Of a DNA stretch of 42,909 bases, positions 1 to 8,557 are shown one piece after another. The position numbers and the translations under genes are program-made. Origin of the DNA: a virus. The notes under the pieces were generated by a model. The model was given only the letters and a program-made list of their open reading frames with translations. It made no database searches and was not told the origin of the DNA. Numbering within the stretch: position 1 is the first letter of the stretch; every line of letters starts with the position of its first letter. The stretch covers positions 1 through 42,909 of IMG/VR virus record IMGVR_UViG_3300042923_000363; one strand, 5' to 3'.

Positions 1-127
1 CTTGTCGGCCTGAAATCAAGGAACCAATCCGCGTCATCTAGCCCCGGCTCAAAACTAAGCGTCGTAGGTATGCCGCCACGCAGTCTTAGAAAGGTTGACC
101 CTGGATACAAATACTCCATAAAGATCG
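1..127. repeat. 127-bp terminal direct repeat, left copy
   Basis: Bases 1-127 are identical to 42783-42909. A single exact overlap of 127 bp, lying inside one coding gene (Dit) that reads through the joined ends without interruption, is what a de Bruijn assembler leaves when it closes a circle. I read it as proof of circular (or circularly permuted/cohesive-ended) sequence and not as a biological terminal repeat. Confidence 0.95.
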
Positions 128-1679
128 CTCCGTTTTTATAGACCGTACGAGTTTCTGAATTAATCTTGATTTCTTCCCCCGCGTGAGCGATGACGACGGG
201 GACGTTATTGATCACCTGTGGCTTGTTACCACCATCAATAATTTCCCAAATCTTAACGTCACAGAGGCCCATGCCGTTGTTCGTGTAGTAATTACGCGGG
301 TTCGTTCCGTCTTCGGTAATCTTGTATTTCGCCGTGTAAAACGCGATACCGCCCAGTTGTCGCTGATACTGATTGCCGGTATCCGTAAAAGTGGCGGTAA
401 TCGGTTTATCCCATACCGGATTCGAGTCATCATCGAACTTCATAATACGCGTCGTAAACTTATTACCTATTTTTTCGATTTCAATGTAGCCGTAAAAGTT
501 GGTAAACGTTCCGGTACTCAAATCTACGGTTCTTTTTAGCGTTTTCCATTTCTGCTGCGTAGTGGTTTTGCCCTTTTTCTTAACCGTTACGGTACCGTCA
601 TTAACTTTAATCAATTTCTCTTCGGTGCCTCGGCTATCGACCTGCCCTTGACCATAATAAATATCCTGATGCGTGCCGTTTGAATCATAGCCGAGCTGTG
701 CTTGGGCGTAGACTGTTTCGCTGTTTCCATTGTCTTTGAGCATGATCTTACCAATGCGTACACCATTTTGATCGAGCAGGTAAAGTTCACACTTACCCAT
801 TGCGCGCGCGTAGTATTGATTGTTATAAATCCTTGCCCGTACTCGGTAGTCAGATAGTGGCGTGCTCAGCGTTTGCCGCCGACAAGCCCCATACCATTTT
901 CCCGTGACGTCTGTGCCAAAATCGGCATGACCGTTTTCATCCGTGCCAATCTTGATCGATTCACCCGTTGTTTGCATGGATGAGCCTTCACCAATCTGTC
1001 CATTCTCGATATTAAACGTCGGACTGGTGATCTCTTCCCACGGATCAAGGGTTTGGCACTGATCCCAAAAAACAAGCGGTTCCTTATCAACCGACGCAAT
1101 GGGAATTTCCGGGTCTACATCCGCACCGATATAGGCATAATGATTATCTTGATCGGTAACGGCAATCTTCGTCACATCGTGCTTGGGGATACAGGTCAAA
1201 ATGGGAAACGTTTCCGCTGCTCCGTCTATTTCTAGAGTATTGGGGTTCTCAGTTGCTTGTAGGCTCACCTGATCCCCATATGAACGCGGATCAGAGCAAA
1301 CAAAGCTGATCGTCCCGCTTGCGCTGCTATCAGTCTGTGATAGGCGCGTGAGCGCCGGTAAAGATGTAAAATGTCCATACAAGGTGTAAAGTGGATCGTC
1401 CGTGAAGACCATCGGAAACTCGCCGTCACCCGTCTGGATAAACAAGTCGGAAAGATCATGTAACTTCTGCACCCGCTCTTCTTCGCTTACTGCCGGCAAC
1501 GTCACATCAATGTCATATTGCTTCGATCCATAACTATTGCCCTGAAATAAATTTCCAATCATACCAGGGACGTTTTGTGTATTTTCCGTGATTGTCGGGC
1601 CGATAGGACGATGGATTTCATTAACAATGAGGTATAGGTCATCATAACTGTCTAGCCCACAAAAAATAAATTTAATCAT
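1..1679 (-). CDS. dit: Distal tail protein Dit, extended ('evolved') form; 3' end wraps to 42776
   Basis: Reading the minus strand from ATG at 1679 gives one open frame to base 1. It continues through the circular junction to TGA at 42776-42778, for 561 residues in total. The ATG overlaps the tape-measure stop as ATGA, and GGGGGT lies about nine bases upstream. Position directly after the tape measure and before the tail-tip protein, and an N-terminal part beginning MIKFIFCGLDSYDDLYLIVN, fit the siphophage Dit (Sipho_tail) family, whose hexamer is the hub of the baseplate. Classical Dits are about 250-300 residues. Here roughly 250 extra residues lie in the middle, rich in beta-type sequence (motifs such as KWYGACRR and GGIAFYTAKYK). 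This is the pattern of evolved Dits that carry carbohydrate-binding modules. The family call is firm from context; the binding role is inferred. Confidence 0.85.
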   Translation of the reverse strand, partial: MIKFIFCGLDSYDDLYLIVNEIHRPIGPTITENTQNVPGMIGNLFQGNSYGSKQYDIDVTLPAVSEEERVQKLHDLSDLFIQTGDGEFPMVFTDDPLYTLYGHFTSLPALTRLSQTDSSASGTISFVCSDPRSYGDQVSLQATENPNTLEIDGAAETFPILTCIPKHDVTKIAVTDQDNHYAYIGADVDPEIPIASVDKEPLVFWDQCQTLDPWEEITSPTFNIENGQIGEGSSMQTTGESIKIGTDENGHADFGTDVTGKWYGACRRQTLSTPLSDYRVRARIYNNQYYARAMGKCELYLLDQNGVRIGKIMLKDNGNSETVYAQAQLGYDSNGTHQDIYYGQGQVDSRGTEEKLIKVNDGTVTVKKKGKTTTQQKWKTLKRTVDLSTGTFTNFYGYIEIEKIGNKFTTRIMKFDDDSNPVWDKPITATFTDTGNQYQRQLGGIAFYTAKYKITEDGTNPRNYYTNNGMGLCDVKIWEIIDGGNKPQVINNVPVVIAHAGEEIKINSETRTVYKNGAIFMEYLYPGSTFLRLRGGIPTTLSFEPGLDDADWFLDFRPT

Positions 1680-4600
1680 AATGTCATTACCCCCATCGCC
1701 AGGTTTCTGTTACGCGTATTTTGATCAGCTACTTGCTTGTTCGCATTAAACACAGCTTGTGGCGTAATGCCTGTCGGCTTCTGATCAACAAGTTGCATAA
1801 ATGCAGCCATTAGCTGATTATTTTGTGCTAACAGTGTCTCAATGCGTCCAGTATCCATCATTGGTGCCACAGATGCAGTTCCCGACTGATTGTTACTCAT
1901 GTACCCCAACGCTTGTTGCATCAGTTGTATGGATCGTGCTTGATTCGTTAGCGGAAGAACCATTTCGGTCTTTCCGCCTTCACCGATTCGGGCAACCTGC
2001 TCATAGTTAACGAAGCCACCATCAGCATAACGACGACGTCCAGTTGGGCCCCATCCGCCAGGTGCACGAATATCTCGGTACCAGTTTGAGTCGTTAAACA
2101 TTGCGAGCAACTGTGCTAAACCGCTTTTAATATCGCCGTAACTTCCAACCTTCCAGGCATTAAAAGTCGATGGTATATACTGCAGAAGCCCCCGTGCTGG
2201 ATGTCCACGCAGGCTATTAATATCAACAACCTTTTGTAAAACGGTCGGATTTCCACCGGATTCCTTTTTAATTCTCGCAAGAATGGCATTCATCATGCTT
2301 CCGGTCAGCTTGACACCCATCATCCCAGCCGCTAACTGGATGGTCGGAACCCAGCGGCTCACGCCAGATCCGCCAGGAGATTGCGCAAGTTGCTTATTAA
2401 TCATGTTGTTGATTAGGTTTGATAGTTCATCGGTCAGCCCATTGATCGCATCAGGCAGCTGGTTTAACGACATACTGACCGTTCCGCCCTTACCTAACAG
2501 TTGATCAAAATAATTACCGACACCAGATGCAAACCCGGGAAGTTTAACACCCAAGGAGTCAAGCAAGCCCTTAGTCTTTGGTGCAGACAAAACACTAGAT
2601 CCAGCTGGAAGGTCATACACGCCCATCTGACTGACAATGCCCGTGCCTTTTCCCGGAATGTGTACCGCTTCAGGACCAGCCATAGAGCCAGTACCTTCGG
2701 CTAGCCAGGTTGCACCTCCGCGCCAGTTTGATGTACCGTTCGCATTATTACCTGGGTACATTAAGCCGTGTAACTGGATCTGCTTGTACGCTGGCATTTT
2801 AACGCCGACTTCCACAAACTTATGAACCTGTTTAGCCAAAGCCTGGTTAATACTTATAGCATCTTGTTTTGTATCGCCAGTAAACTTAATTTCTTTAAGA
2901 ATCTTTTTACTCAGCGTAGTATTAAGAACCTTGGCGCTACCGGTAATGTCAATAACCTTACCTTCAACGCCTTGAAGTTTTCTTATTTGGTCTTGAACAC
3001 TTTTAGTCGCAGCATTATATTCTGCGGTGTTTAATTTTCCGGCTGCGTGTTGTTCCCTCAAACGATCAAGAATGCTTTTCTGCTTGCCAATCTCAACTTC
3101 GACTGCGTATAGACCACTACGCTTGGCCGTATTGATCCCATTCTCTTGAAGCAAAATAGAAGTCATCTTATCTGCAATTTGACCTGCTAATTTAAGCTGA
3201 CTTTTATCGTGAGAAATAGTGGTTCTCAGGGCATTATTTTGTTTGTTCAGGTAGTCAAGCCTTTTATAAAGCAGTTCCCCGTGATTCTGGAGTAAGGAGA
3301 GAAGGTACTTCGCCTGGTCACTGTACTTTGACTCCTCCTCATATTTTTTGATTGTAACCTTCCAGCCTTTAGTATTTGCTTCATTAGCAAGATTACGATA
3401 GGTTGTTTCTTCTTTTACATTAGAGGTCAATCTTTGCTGACTATCGGTTAATTCGCGCTGAACCTTAACCTCATTTGCCCTCGCCGCATCATACTTCTGC
3501 TGATACGTATTCATGGCTTGATCAAGCTTAGCCTTGTTATAAGACTTTATCTTATCCGTTGTATAGGCGAAAGCTTTACCCTCTTTTGTAACAGCATCCG
3601 TACCCTCAGGCACTTTCTTGGCAAGGGTTTGGGATAAGTCAGCAACCTTTGTAAGCTCTTTTCGGGATAGCCCGGACTTTTCTTGCAACTTGTCCATCTG
3701 GTCTTTTAGTTTCTTGACCGCTTCAGGAGACTTTGCCTTAGACAATGCATCTTGCAAGTCGATATATTTACCTAGTTCAGATCTGGTTAAGTAGCATTTA
3801 TTCTTAAGACTATCAAATTCGTTGATCTGTTTTGCGAGGTCGTCGTGTTGCTTTACAAGTGATGCCGCATACTTGGTGTTCGTGTCTTCCAATCCATACA
3901 TGTACTTGTTGACGCCCCATGCTGCTAGTCCGACAGCACCCAAACTAAGGGTTAACACGCCCAGCGGACTGGCCAAAAGTGGGAGTACACTCGCCAGCAA
4001 TCCGGCTTTTGACGCTGTAGACGCTAAGCCAATAGCTGCCTCACCTTCAGCAGCAGCTCTGGTGCCCCTAAGCAATCGATTTAACGCCCCTACGCGCCCT
4101 GCAAGCTTGCCAGTAGCATCAATTCCCCCGCCAATGACTGTCATCATCGCTCCGAGACCAGTAGCAACACCGAGCCCGGCTGTTCCAACCGTTAAACTTC
4201 CAGCAATAAAGTGCTGCATCTCTGGCGACAAATGATTAAATCCATCCACCACACCCTGAATGTCCTTTGCCAGTGCTTTCAACATTGGTAAATCGGCTTC
4301 ACCAATAGTGATGCCGGCTGTTTCAAGCGACCCGCGAAGTTGTTCGAGTGTTCCCTTGAAGTTGTCCATCTTCTGCTTTGCGACGTCAGCAGCTTTGATC
4401 TTACCCATAGCCGATGCCATGGCGTCAACGCCTTTAGCACCCTCTCGGAAAAGGATATTGGCACCTCGAATGGCGTCGGATCCGAATATCGTATAGAGCG
4501 CCTGTTGCCGTTGTTCGCCATTTAGGTCGTGCAAGTGGGTTCGCAGGATTTGGGCAATGTCAGCCATGTTTTTCAGCTGGCCGTTATTTTTATAAAAGGC

Positions 4601-5875
4601 AGAGTGGACAGCCCCTGTCTGAGACGCAAGAATGTAAAACTCTTTTGTCGCTTTTGCGGAGCCCTCTTTTGAGTCGGACAGCTTAGCGGCAAGCTTATGC
4701 AATTGCTCGACCAAGTCGCCACTGTCCTTAGACATCGGCTTCACGCCGTTATCCCTCAGCGCCTTCATAGCAGCGGATGTGTCAACTGTCATTAAGCCTA
4801 ACCGCTCAAATTCATCATAGGCGGTGTTTGTCATCGGTGTCAGGCGTGATAGCATCGTTTTAAGCGACGTGCCCGCATCGGACCCTTTTAACCCGTTCTG
4901 GGCAAATACGGCCAGCGCGGTACTCGTGTCTTTAAAGCTTAAACCGACGCCAGCAGCAACAGCAGAAACCATAGAAAGTGAAAATTTCAACTCACTGACA
5001 TCCGTAGCTGAGGCGTTCGCTGCCCCCGCAAGAATATCCGCTGCTTTAGCCACAGACAAATGGTCATTACGAAACGCATTAAGGGCTGTGCTGGCGATCT
5101 CGGCGGCATCTTTCAGATCTAATTCGCCGGCTGTTGCCAAGCTTAGCGATCCTGCGAGAGCCCCATGCATGATGTCGGAAACTGAAACGCCCGCCTTAAC
5201 CAGCTCTTCTTCCGCCTGGGCTGCTTGTGTGGCTGAATACTTTGTTTTGGCTCCTTGGACAATGGCTAAGTGCTCCAAGGCACCACTGTACTTCTGAACG
5301 TCTGCTGGATCCATGACCGACTTAACACCGGACATCGTCTGCTCAAAATCTGCCGCGCTCTTTACGGCATAGCCTAAGCCAAGACCCATAGCCGCAGTCG
5401 CCGGTCCAAAAGCCTGTGTCATGTTTTGACCGGTATCCTTCATCTTCGACCCGATGTTCGTCAATTTATCGCGGAAAATGGTCGCGCTTGAAGATGCCTT
5501 GATATAGGCCTTGTTTGTCTGATCGATTTGCATCTTCAGCCTGGCTTGCTCTGACACCGATTTGTTGATTTGGTTCTGCAGCTTTGCAACAGTGGAGTTA
5601 TAATTTTTCCCGCCATTGCTCACTTCGTCGTATTTCTTTCTCAACAACATCATGTTTTTTTGTTCAAGTGTCAGGGTCTTAATCAGCCCGTCATGCTTCG
5701 CACGCATCGCATCAATATTCCTACCGGACGCACTAAAAACGCCCATCTGCGCCTTCATTTCGGCGGCAGATGAGCGAATCGAACGCTGTACTGATGTCAT
5801 GCTTTTCGTAAATTTACTATTGTCAAGGTCAATACCGATAATCATGCTGCCAAGCGGCTTAGTGGTTCCGACCAA
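1676..5875 (-). CDS. Tail tape measure protein with C-terminal lytic transglycosylase-like domain
   Basis: A protein of 1399 residues starting at TTG (5875), seven bases after a strong AAAGGAGGT that lies in the end of the frameshifted gpGT frame. Residues about 20-130 are coiled coil. About 150-450 match the TP901-type tape-measure core (AAQAEEELVKAGVS, FKDTSTALAVFAQNGLKGSDAG). Hydrophobic glycine/alanine-rich stretches at about 550-680 could enter the membrane, followed by a long charged helical region. Around residues 1180-1290 a soluble-transglycosylase-like segment carries KKESGGNP (probable catalytic Glu) and RGLLQYIPSTF. The protein sets tail length and is ejected at infection; the domain probably opens peptidoglycan locally. 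As longest gene between gpG/gpGT and Dit its identity is secure. Confidence 0.95.
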   Translation of the reverse strand: MVGTTKPLGSMIIGIDLDNSKFTKSMTSVQRSIRSSAAEMKAQMGVFSASGRNIDAMRAKHDGLIKTLTLEQKNMMLLRKKYDEVSNGGKNYNSTVAKLQNQINKSVSEQARLKMQIDQTNKAYIKASSSATIFRDKLTNIGSKMKDTGQNMTQAFGPATAAMGLGLGYAVKSAADFEQTMSGVKSVMDPADVQKYSGALEHLAIVQGAKTKYSATQAAQAEEELVKAGVSVSDIMHGALAGSLSLATAGELDLKDAAEIASTALNAFRNDHLSVAKAADILAGAANASATDVSELKFSLSMVSAVAAGVGLSFKDTSTALAVFAQNGLKGSDAGTSLKTMLSRLTPMTNTAYDEFERLGLMTVDTSAAMKALRDNGVKPMSKDSGDLVEQLHKLAAKLSDSKEGSAKATKEFYILASQTGAVHSAFYKNNGQLKNMADIAQILRTHLHDLNGEQRQQALYTIFGSDAIRGANILFREGAKGVDAMASAMGKIKAADVAKQKMDNFKGTLEQLRGSLETAGITIGEADLPMLKALAKDIQGVVDGFNHLSPEMQHFIAGSLTVGTAGLGVATGLGAMMTVIGGGIDATGKLAGRVGALNRLLRGTRAAAEGEAAIGLASTASKAGLLASVLPLLASPLGVLTLSLGAVGLAAWGVNKYMYGLEDTNTKYAASLVKQHDDLAKQINEFDSLKNKCYLTRSELGKYIDLQDALSKAKSPEAVKKLKDQMDKLQEKSGLSRKELTKVADLSQTLAKKVPEGTDAVTKEGKAFAYTTDKIKSYNKAKLDQAMNTYQQKYDAARANEVKVQRELTDSQQRLTSNVKEETTYRNLANEANTKGWKVTIKKYEEESKYSDQAKYLLSLLQNHGELLYKRLDYLNKQNNALRTTISHDKSQLKLAGQIADKMTSILLQENGINTAKRSGLYAVEVEIGKQKSILDRLREQHAAGKLNTAEYNAATKSVQDQIRKLQGVEGKVIDITGSAKVLNTTLSKKILKEIKFTGDTKQDAISINQALAKQVHKFVEVGVKMPAYKQIQLHGLMYPGNNANGTSNWRGGATWLAEGTGSMAGPEAVHIPGKGTGIVSQMGVYDLPAGSSVLSAPKTKGLLDSLGVKLPGFASGVGNYFDQLLGKGGTVSMSLNQLPDAINGLTDELSNLINNMINKQLAQSPGGSGVSRWVPTIQLAAGMMGVKLTGSMMNAILARIKKESGGNPTVLQKVVDINSLRGHPARGLLQYIPSTFNAWKVGSYGDIKSGLAQLLAMFNDSNWYRDIRAPGGWGPTGRRRYADGGFVNYEQVARIGEGGKTEMVLPLTNQARSIQLMQQALGYMSNNQSGTASVAPMMDTGRIETLLAQNNQLMAAFMQLVDQKPTGITPQAVFNANKQVADQNTRNRNLAMGVMTL

Positions 5876-5876
5876 C

Positions 5877-6373
5877 TTATTTACCTCCTTTCCCTGTTAA
5901 TTTGTAGAAGAATTCAGCCCCCGACATCTTCTTCTGTTCGTCCGATTTGTTCAGCACACGCATCATATGGTAAAAGTCCATATCATCAATGTCGCTGTAG
6001 GACCAACCCGCTTTTAACAGATCACGATAAACCTCGTCGATTCTGTCCAGCGCTTCGCGGGCAGTTACTTTTTTGCCGCTGCATCTTCCTTACCTAACCC
6101 GAGAACGCCTTTTTGGCGAATATCCGTCAACGTCGGAAGGAGTTCCTCTGATTTCAAACCGTCAAGGATCATTTCTTCAGTGACGCCCTTATCTTCAAAG
6201 AGGTGGACTACAAACGATAGAGAGGCATTGTACCATTCTGTTGCCTTTCGAGTTGGATCTTCGGCAATTTCTTGTATTTCAAGCGCTTTTCGCACATTTC
6301 GTGCAGAAACATAATCCTTTTCAAAAACTTCTTTACGCTTTGTTTTCGGATTAAAAAGTTCAAGTCTGATCAT
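5877..6373 (-). CDS. Tail assembly chaperone gpGT, -1 frameshift product
   Basis: At the end of gpG the zero frame reads GCA AAA AAG TAA. Slipping one base back on A AAA AAG avoids the stop and opens a frame that continues GTA ACT GCC CGC GAA and so on to TAA at 5877-5879, adding about 64 residues (for example AGWSYSDIDDMDFYHMMRVL and EFFYKLTGKGGK). This second frame has no start of its own and ends three bases before the tape-measure start, exactly as in lambda G/GT and its Gram-positive counterparts. The G part binds tail tube subunits and the T part is thought to coat the tape measure. The fusion is inferred from sequence alone but the geometry is textbook. Confidence 0.85.
6065..6373 (-). 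CDS. Tail assembly chaperone gpG
   Basis: A protein of 102 residues if started at ATG 6373 (AAGGGGTG lies six bases upstream). A GTG at 6382 would overlap that ribosome site and is less likely. The acidic, helical sequence (EKDYVSARNVRKALEIQEIAE, LLPTLTDIRQKGVLGLGK) and its place between the tail tube gene and the tape measure fit the small tail-assembly chaperones of Gram-positive siphophages. It ends with AAKK-stop on the slippery heptamer that yields gpGT. A terminator hairpin lies just upstream (6391-6420), so its mRNA level may be lowered relative to the tube protein. Confidence 0.85.
   Translation of the reverse strand: MIRLELFNPKTKRKEVFEKDYVSARNVRKALEIQEIAEDPTRKATEWYNASLSFVVHLFEDKGVTEEMILDGLKSEELLPTLTDIRQKGVLGLGKEDAAAKK
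6068..6074 (-). promoter_or_regulatory. Programmed -1 ribosomal frameshift heptamer A AAA AAG
   Basis: On the minus strand A AAA AAG (plus CTTTTTT) sits one base before the gpG stop codon, in phase X XXY YYZ with the gpG frame. This is the same heptamer as in E. coli dnaX and several tail-chaperone genes. The open -1 frame downstream supports function. Confidence 0.85.
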
Positions 6374-6390
6374 GAGTTTCACCCCTTATT

Positions 6391-6420
6391 AAAATAAAAA
6401 AGACTAGGGAAACCCTAGCC
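6391..6420 (-). terminator. Rho-independent terminator after the major tail protein gene
   Basis: The minus-strand RNA folds as GGCUAGGG, loop UUU, CCCUAGUC (one G-U pair), followed by UUUUUAUUUU. It lies 11 bases after the major tail protein stop and just ahead of gpG. A terminator inside the late operon probably acts partially, giving much tube protein and little tape measure. Confidence 0.85.
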
Positions 6421-6431
6421 AATTGTAAAGA

Positions 6432-6995
6432 TTAAGCTGCTGGTGGGAAGATAAAGGCATTGAATGCCGTTGACGTAAAGCCTGTATCCCCCTCGGACAC
6501 AACATAATACACTAACCCGTCACTGTTACGCCCAACAAAAGAGCCTTGCAACTGATCGGTCGAAGGAACAGCACCGTTGTTATCGCTTGTCTTAATATCA
6601 TCACCATCGAAAGCAAATTTTCCTTTAAGTAAAACAATGTGCCCAGTGTTACCATCCGGTAGATCTACCTGGCAATCAACCACTACATAAGGAGGATTAG
6701 TCGCCGATCCTACTGCGTATCCTGCCGTCTGTGAAGCCCAGCCAAGAATTTTGCTCTTAACATCTGCGGTTAAATCAAACAGCGAAAAAGTAGCTTTGAC
6801 ATCGCCGGTACCAAGCTGGGACACGTAAACAGCAATGTTTGACGCATAAACCTTATTTTGCTGTGCGGCAAGACCGCTGATATTCATTTCGATGGTGCCG
6901 TTTTTAGTCGTTGGATCAATAATGACCTGCTGAGTTACTTTCTCATTTTCGTCATAAATACCGACAACGGCTCTTTTAAAACCAATTGTTGACAT
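6432..6995 (-). CDS. Major tail tube protein (phi13-type)
   Basis: A protein of 187 residues with ATG at 6995 and GAGGAGATGG upstream. It begins with the typical FKRAVVGIYDENEKV and contains QNKVYASNIAVYVSQLGTGDVKATFSLFDL and KGKFAFDGDDIKTSDNN, the beta-rich pattern of the phi13-family phage major tail protein (TIGR01603-like). It polymerises into the tail tube around the tape measure. Its neighbours are the tail completion genes upstream and gpG downstream. A strong terminator right after the stop codon favours high expression of this gene over the downstream ones. Confidence 0.92.
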   Translation of the reverse strand: MSTIGFKRAVVGIYDENEKVTQQVIIDPTTKNGTIEMNISGLAAQQNKVYASNIAVYVSQLGTGDVKATFSLFDLTADVKSKILGWASQTAGYAVGSATNPPYVVVDCQVDLPDGNTGHIVLLKGKFAFDGDDIKTSDNNGAVPSTDQLQGSFVGRNSDGLVYYVVSEGDTGFTSTAFNAFIFPPAA

Positions 6996-7020
6996 GCTTC
7001 CATCTCCTCAAAAAAATTAA

Positions 7021-7404
7021 TCACCGGGGGATACGTAAGTGCTTCACATATCTCCGGGTGATTTCAAAAAGTTCATAAGTTGTATCCATAAAATCAAAAC
7101 TGTAATTCGAGTACCAACCTTGCTTTTCTAGTGCATCATCCATGGCCTGCTCAATCACGTCAACATTGTCCTGATTAGGCGGTACCCAAATAGACACCTG
7201 TGCCTTAACCAGTCGTGCGACGCTTTGATTGCTGGCATGCTTATCATTGCCACCAGGAAGATCAGTCACAATTCCCCAAGGCGTAACATTCTGCTTATCG
7301 AGCGTGTCAGGAGTGTCACGACTGTACAGATTGGTGGTACTGATCAAGGCATTAAGACCGGGATCAGCAGATAAGATCTGATAGACTTCATCTGATCCCG
7401 TCAT
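7021..7404 (-). CDS. Tail terminator-like protein (DUF806-like)
   Basis: 127 residues. The start ATG at 7404 overlaps the stop of the gp10-like gene as ATGA, so the two are translationally coupled. The sequence (YQILSADPGLNALISTTNLY, KAQVSIWVPPNQDNVDVIEQAMDDALEKQGW) resembles the DUF806/tail-terminator proteins that occupy this position directly before the major tail protein in Lactobacillales siphophages. The role, capping the tail tube at the neck, is inferred from position and fold class. No catalytic motif is seen. Confidence 0.75.
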   Translation of the reverse strand: MTGSDEVYQILSADPGLNALISTTNLYSRDTPDTLDKQNVTPWGIVTDLPGGNDKHASNQSVARLVKAQVSIWVPPNQDNVDVIEQAMDDALEKQGWYSNYSFDFMDTTYELFEITRRYVKHLRIPR

Positions 7405-7835
7405 AGCCCCAGCCCCTTTCGGATCACCGCTTCCATGATTAAGCGCGTACCCTCAGCCGTCTCATTCATCGTTTTTTCAATAAATGGATTGGTAGGTTGG
7501 TTAGCCGTACCTAACTCAACAAAATGCGCACGCCAGTAGGTATCGTGACCAAATCCAACAAGATAGGTTCCGTCCTGATCCTTACCGATAGTGACGTCAT
7601 CACGAAGATGTTTAAAAGTCGTCTTTTTTCCATATTTCTTATCCATCTGACGCTGGGCATGCCAACTACGCGTCGAATTTTTACCTTCGTAGGGCGTGTT
7701 ATGCTGCAGGGCTTCAGCCACAAAAAAAGCTGCTGCCTTTTCAGCGGTAAAACGAACTTTTTCATTAGCAAGGGCCAGCTTTTTCAAATTCTGGTCGATG
7801 CCATTCAAAGTGATCTTGACCTCATTTGCCATCAT
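7401..7835 (-). CDS. HK97 gp10-like neck/tail-completion protein
   Basis: I place the start at ATG 7835 (144 residues; AAGAAGGTG just upstream; overlaps the stop of the preceding gene). The ATG pair at 7835/7832 is ambiguous, and an upstream in-frame start at 7865 lies inside the preceding gene. The motif RAHFVELGTANQPTNPFIEKTMNE is the hallmark of the HK97-gp10-like family (phage minor neck protein). It follows the head-tail joining protein and overlaps the tail-terminator gene, the usual order in these phages. Confidence 0.88.
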   Translation of the reverse strand: MMANEVKITLNGIDQNLKKLALANEKVRFTAEKAAAFFVAEALQHNTPYEGKNSTRSWHAQRQMDKKYGKKTTFKHLRDDVTIGKDQDGTYLVGFGHDTYWRAHFVELGTANQPTNPFIEKTMNETAEGTRLIMEAVIRKGLGL

Positions 7836-8167
7836 GACACCTTCTTTGCCAGGATCGTATCCCATTCTTTCCGTATGCTATCCGGATTCAGGGCGATGAT
7901 CTTGTACGTATCGCCACGCCATTCGATGGTCATATCATTTGTAATGACGTATTCCCGTTGATAGCGGACGATCATACGCAAGCTGTCAGCAAGTTCGGTA
8001 CCGTAGTTTTTTACGACCTCAGACAGATACTGTGTTCGAACGGCAGCCCAGCATGAATAAAAGGGTTGTCCATTCTTTACCGGATGACCGTTTGCGTCTT
8101 TGCTTGATACCGGCTTGTAAAAGCTGATCCGTTCCGTCAGGTCGCTTGTACGTGCAATTTTTGGCAT
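7832..8167 (-). CDS. Head-tail joining (stopper) protein
   Basis: 111 residues, ATG at 8167 immediately after the connector stop. The pattern LTERISFYKPVSSKDANGH, then QREYVITNDMTIEWRGDTYKI and ending near EWDTILAKK, matches the SPP1 gp16 / phage head-tail joining protein family, a small beta-barrel that plugs the portal-connector channel. It is packed between the gp6-like connector and the gp10-like gene with no spacing, as a translationally coupled neck-protein set. Confidence 0.88.
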   Translation of the reverse strand: MPKIARTSDLTERISFYKPVSSKDANGHPVKNGQPFYSCWAAVRTQYLSEVVKNYGTELADSLRMIVRYQREYVITNDMTIEWRGDTYKIIALNPDSIRKEWDTILAKKVS

Positions 8168-8557
8168 TTAATACCACCCCAGACGTACAGACCTTGAAGT
8201 TAAATCAGTTGCAGCGAGTCCTTTAGGACTAGCAGGTGGCCTGTGGGACAGTTCCAGCAGATAAGATCCTTTTAGCTTCCAAATCATACTGGTGACGCCT
8301 AATGGATACTCAACAACCTGCTGGCGGTTTGATGCCTCGGTCGTCGCTGATCGGTTCTTGTAAGATGCATCAGCGAGCATGATAACAGCCGTGTCAAAAG
8401 TGGAATTGTTATCCCAAAAATCGACCATATTGTCATCGGTACCCACACTCGATTTTATTCGATCAATGGCGTCATTCAAAAACGTCGTTAATAAGGCATC
8501 ATGACCGCTGTAATCAATACTCAAAGCCGCTTTAAGCGAATCAAGAGTGACTGTCAA
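8168..8557 (-). CDS. Head-tail connector (gp6-like) with an N-terminal FN3 half-domain at its C-terminus
   Basis: 129 residues starting at TTG 8557, which overlaps the previous stop (TTTTGA) and has AGGTGATGG six bases upstream. Residues 1-100 (LKAALSIDYSGHDALLTTFLNDAIDRIKSS, DTAVIMLADASYKNRS) are the helical gp6-like head-tail connector. The last about 25 residues (PPASPKGLAATDLTSRSVRL then GWY-stop) look like strands A and B of a fibronectin type III domain and stop abruptly after the conserved Trp. The missing C-G strands match the product of the gene just upstream (8554-8757). The two pieces lie in reversed order, so simple readthrough cannot join them. Confidence 0.85.
   Translation of the reverse strand: MTVTLDSLKAALSIDYSGHDALLTTFLNDAIDRIKSSVGTDDNMVDFWDNNSTFDTAVIMLADASYKNRSATTEASNRQQVVEYPLGVTSMIWKLKGSYLLELSHRPPASPKGLAATDLTSRSVRLGWY

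Noticed and set aside
1-127. Biological terminal repeat of the phage DNA
   Set aside because: The repeat is 127 bp, a common maximum assembler k-mer, and lies inside a continuous tail gene; an assembly overlap explains it better.
4824-5297. Plus-strand 157-codon frame inside the tape-measure gene
   Set aside because: Ala/Ser-rich shadow of the tape-measure coding strand; no start signal.
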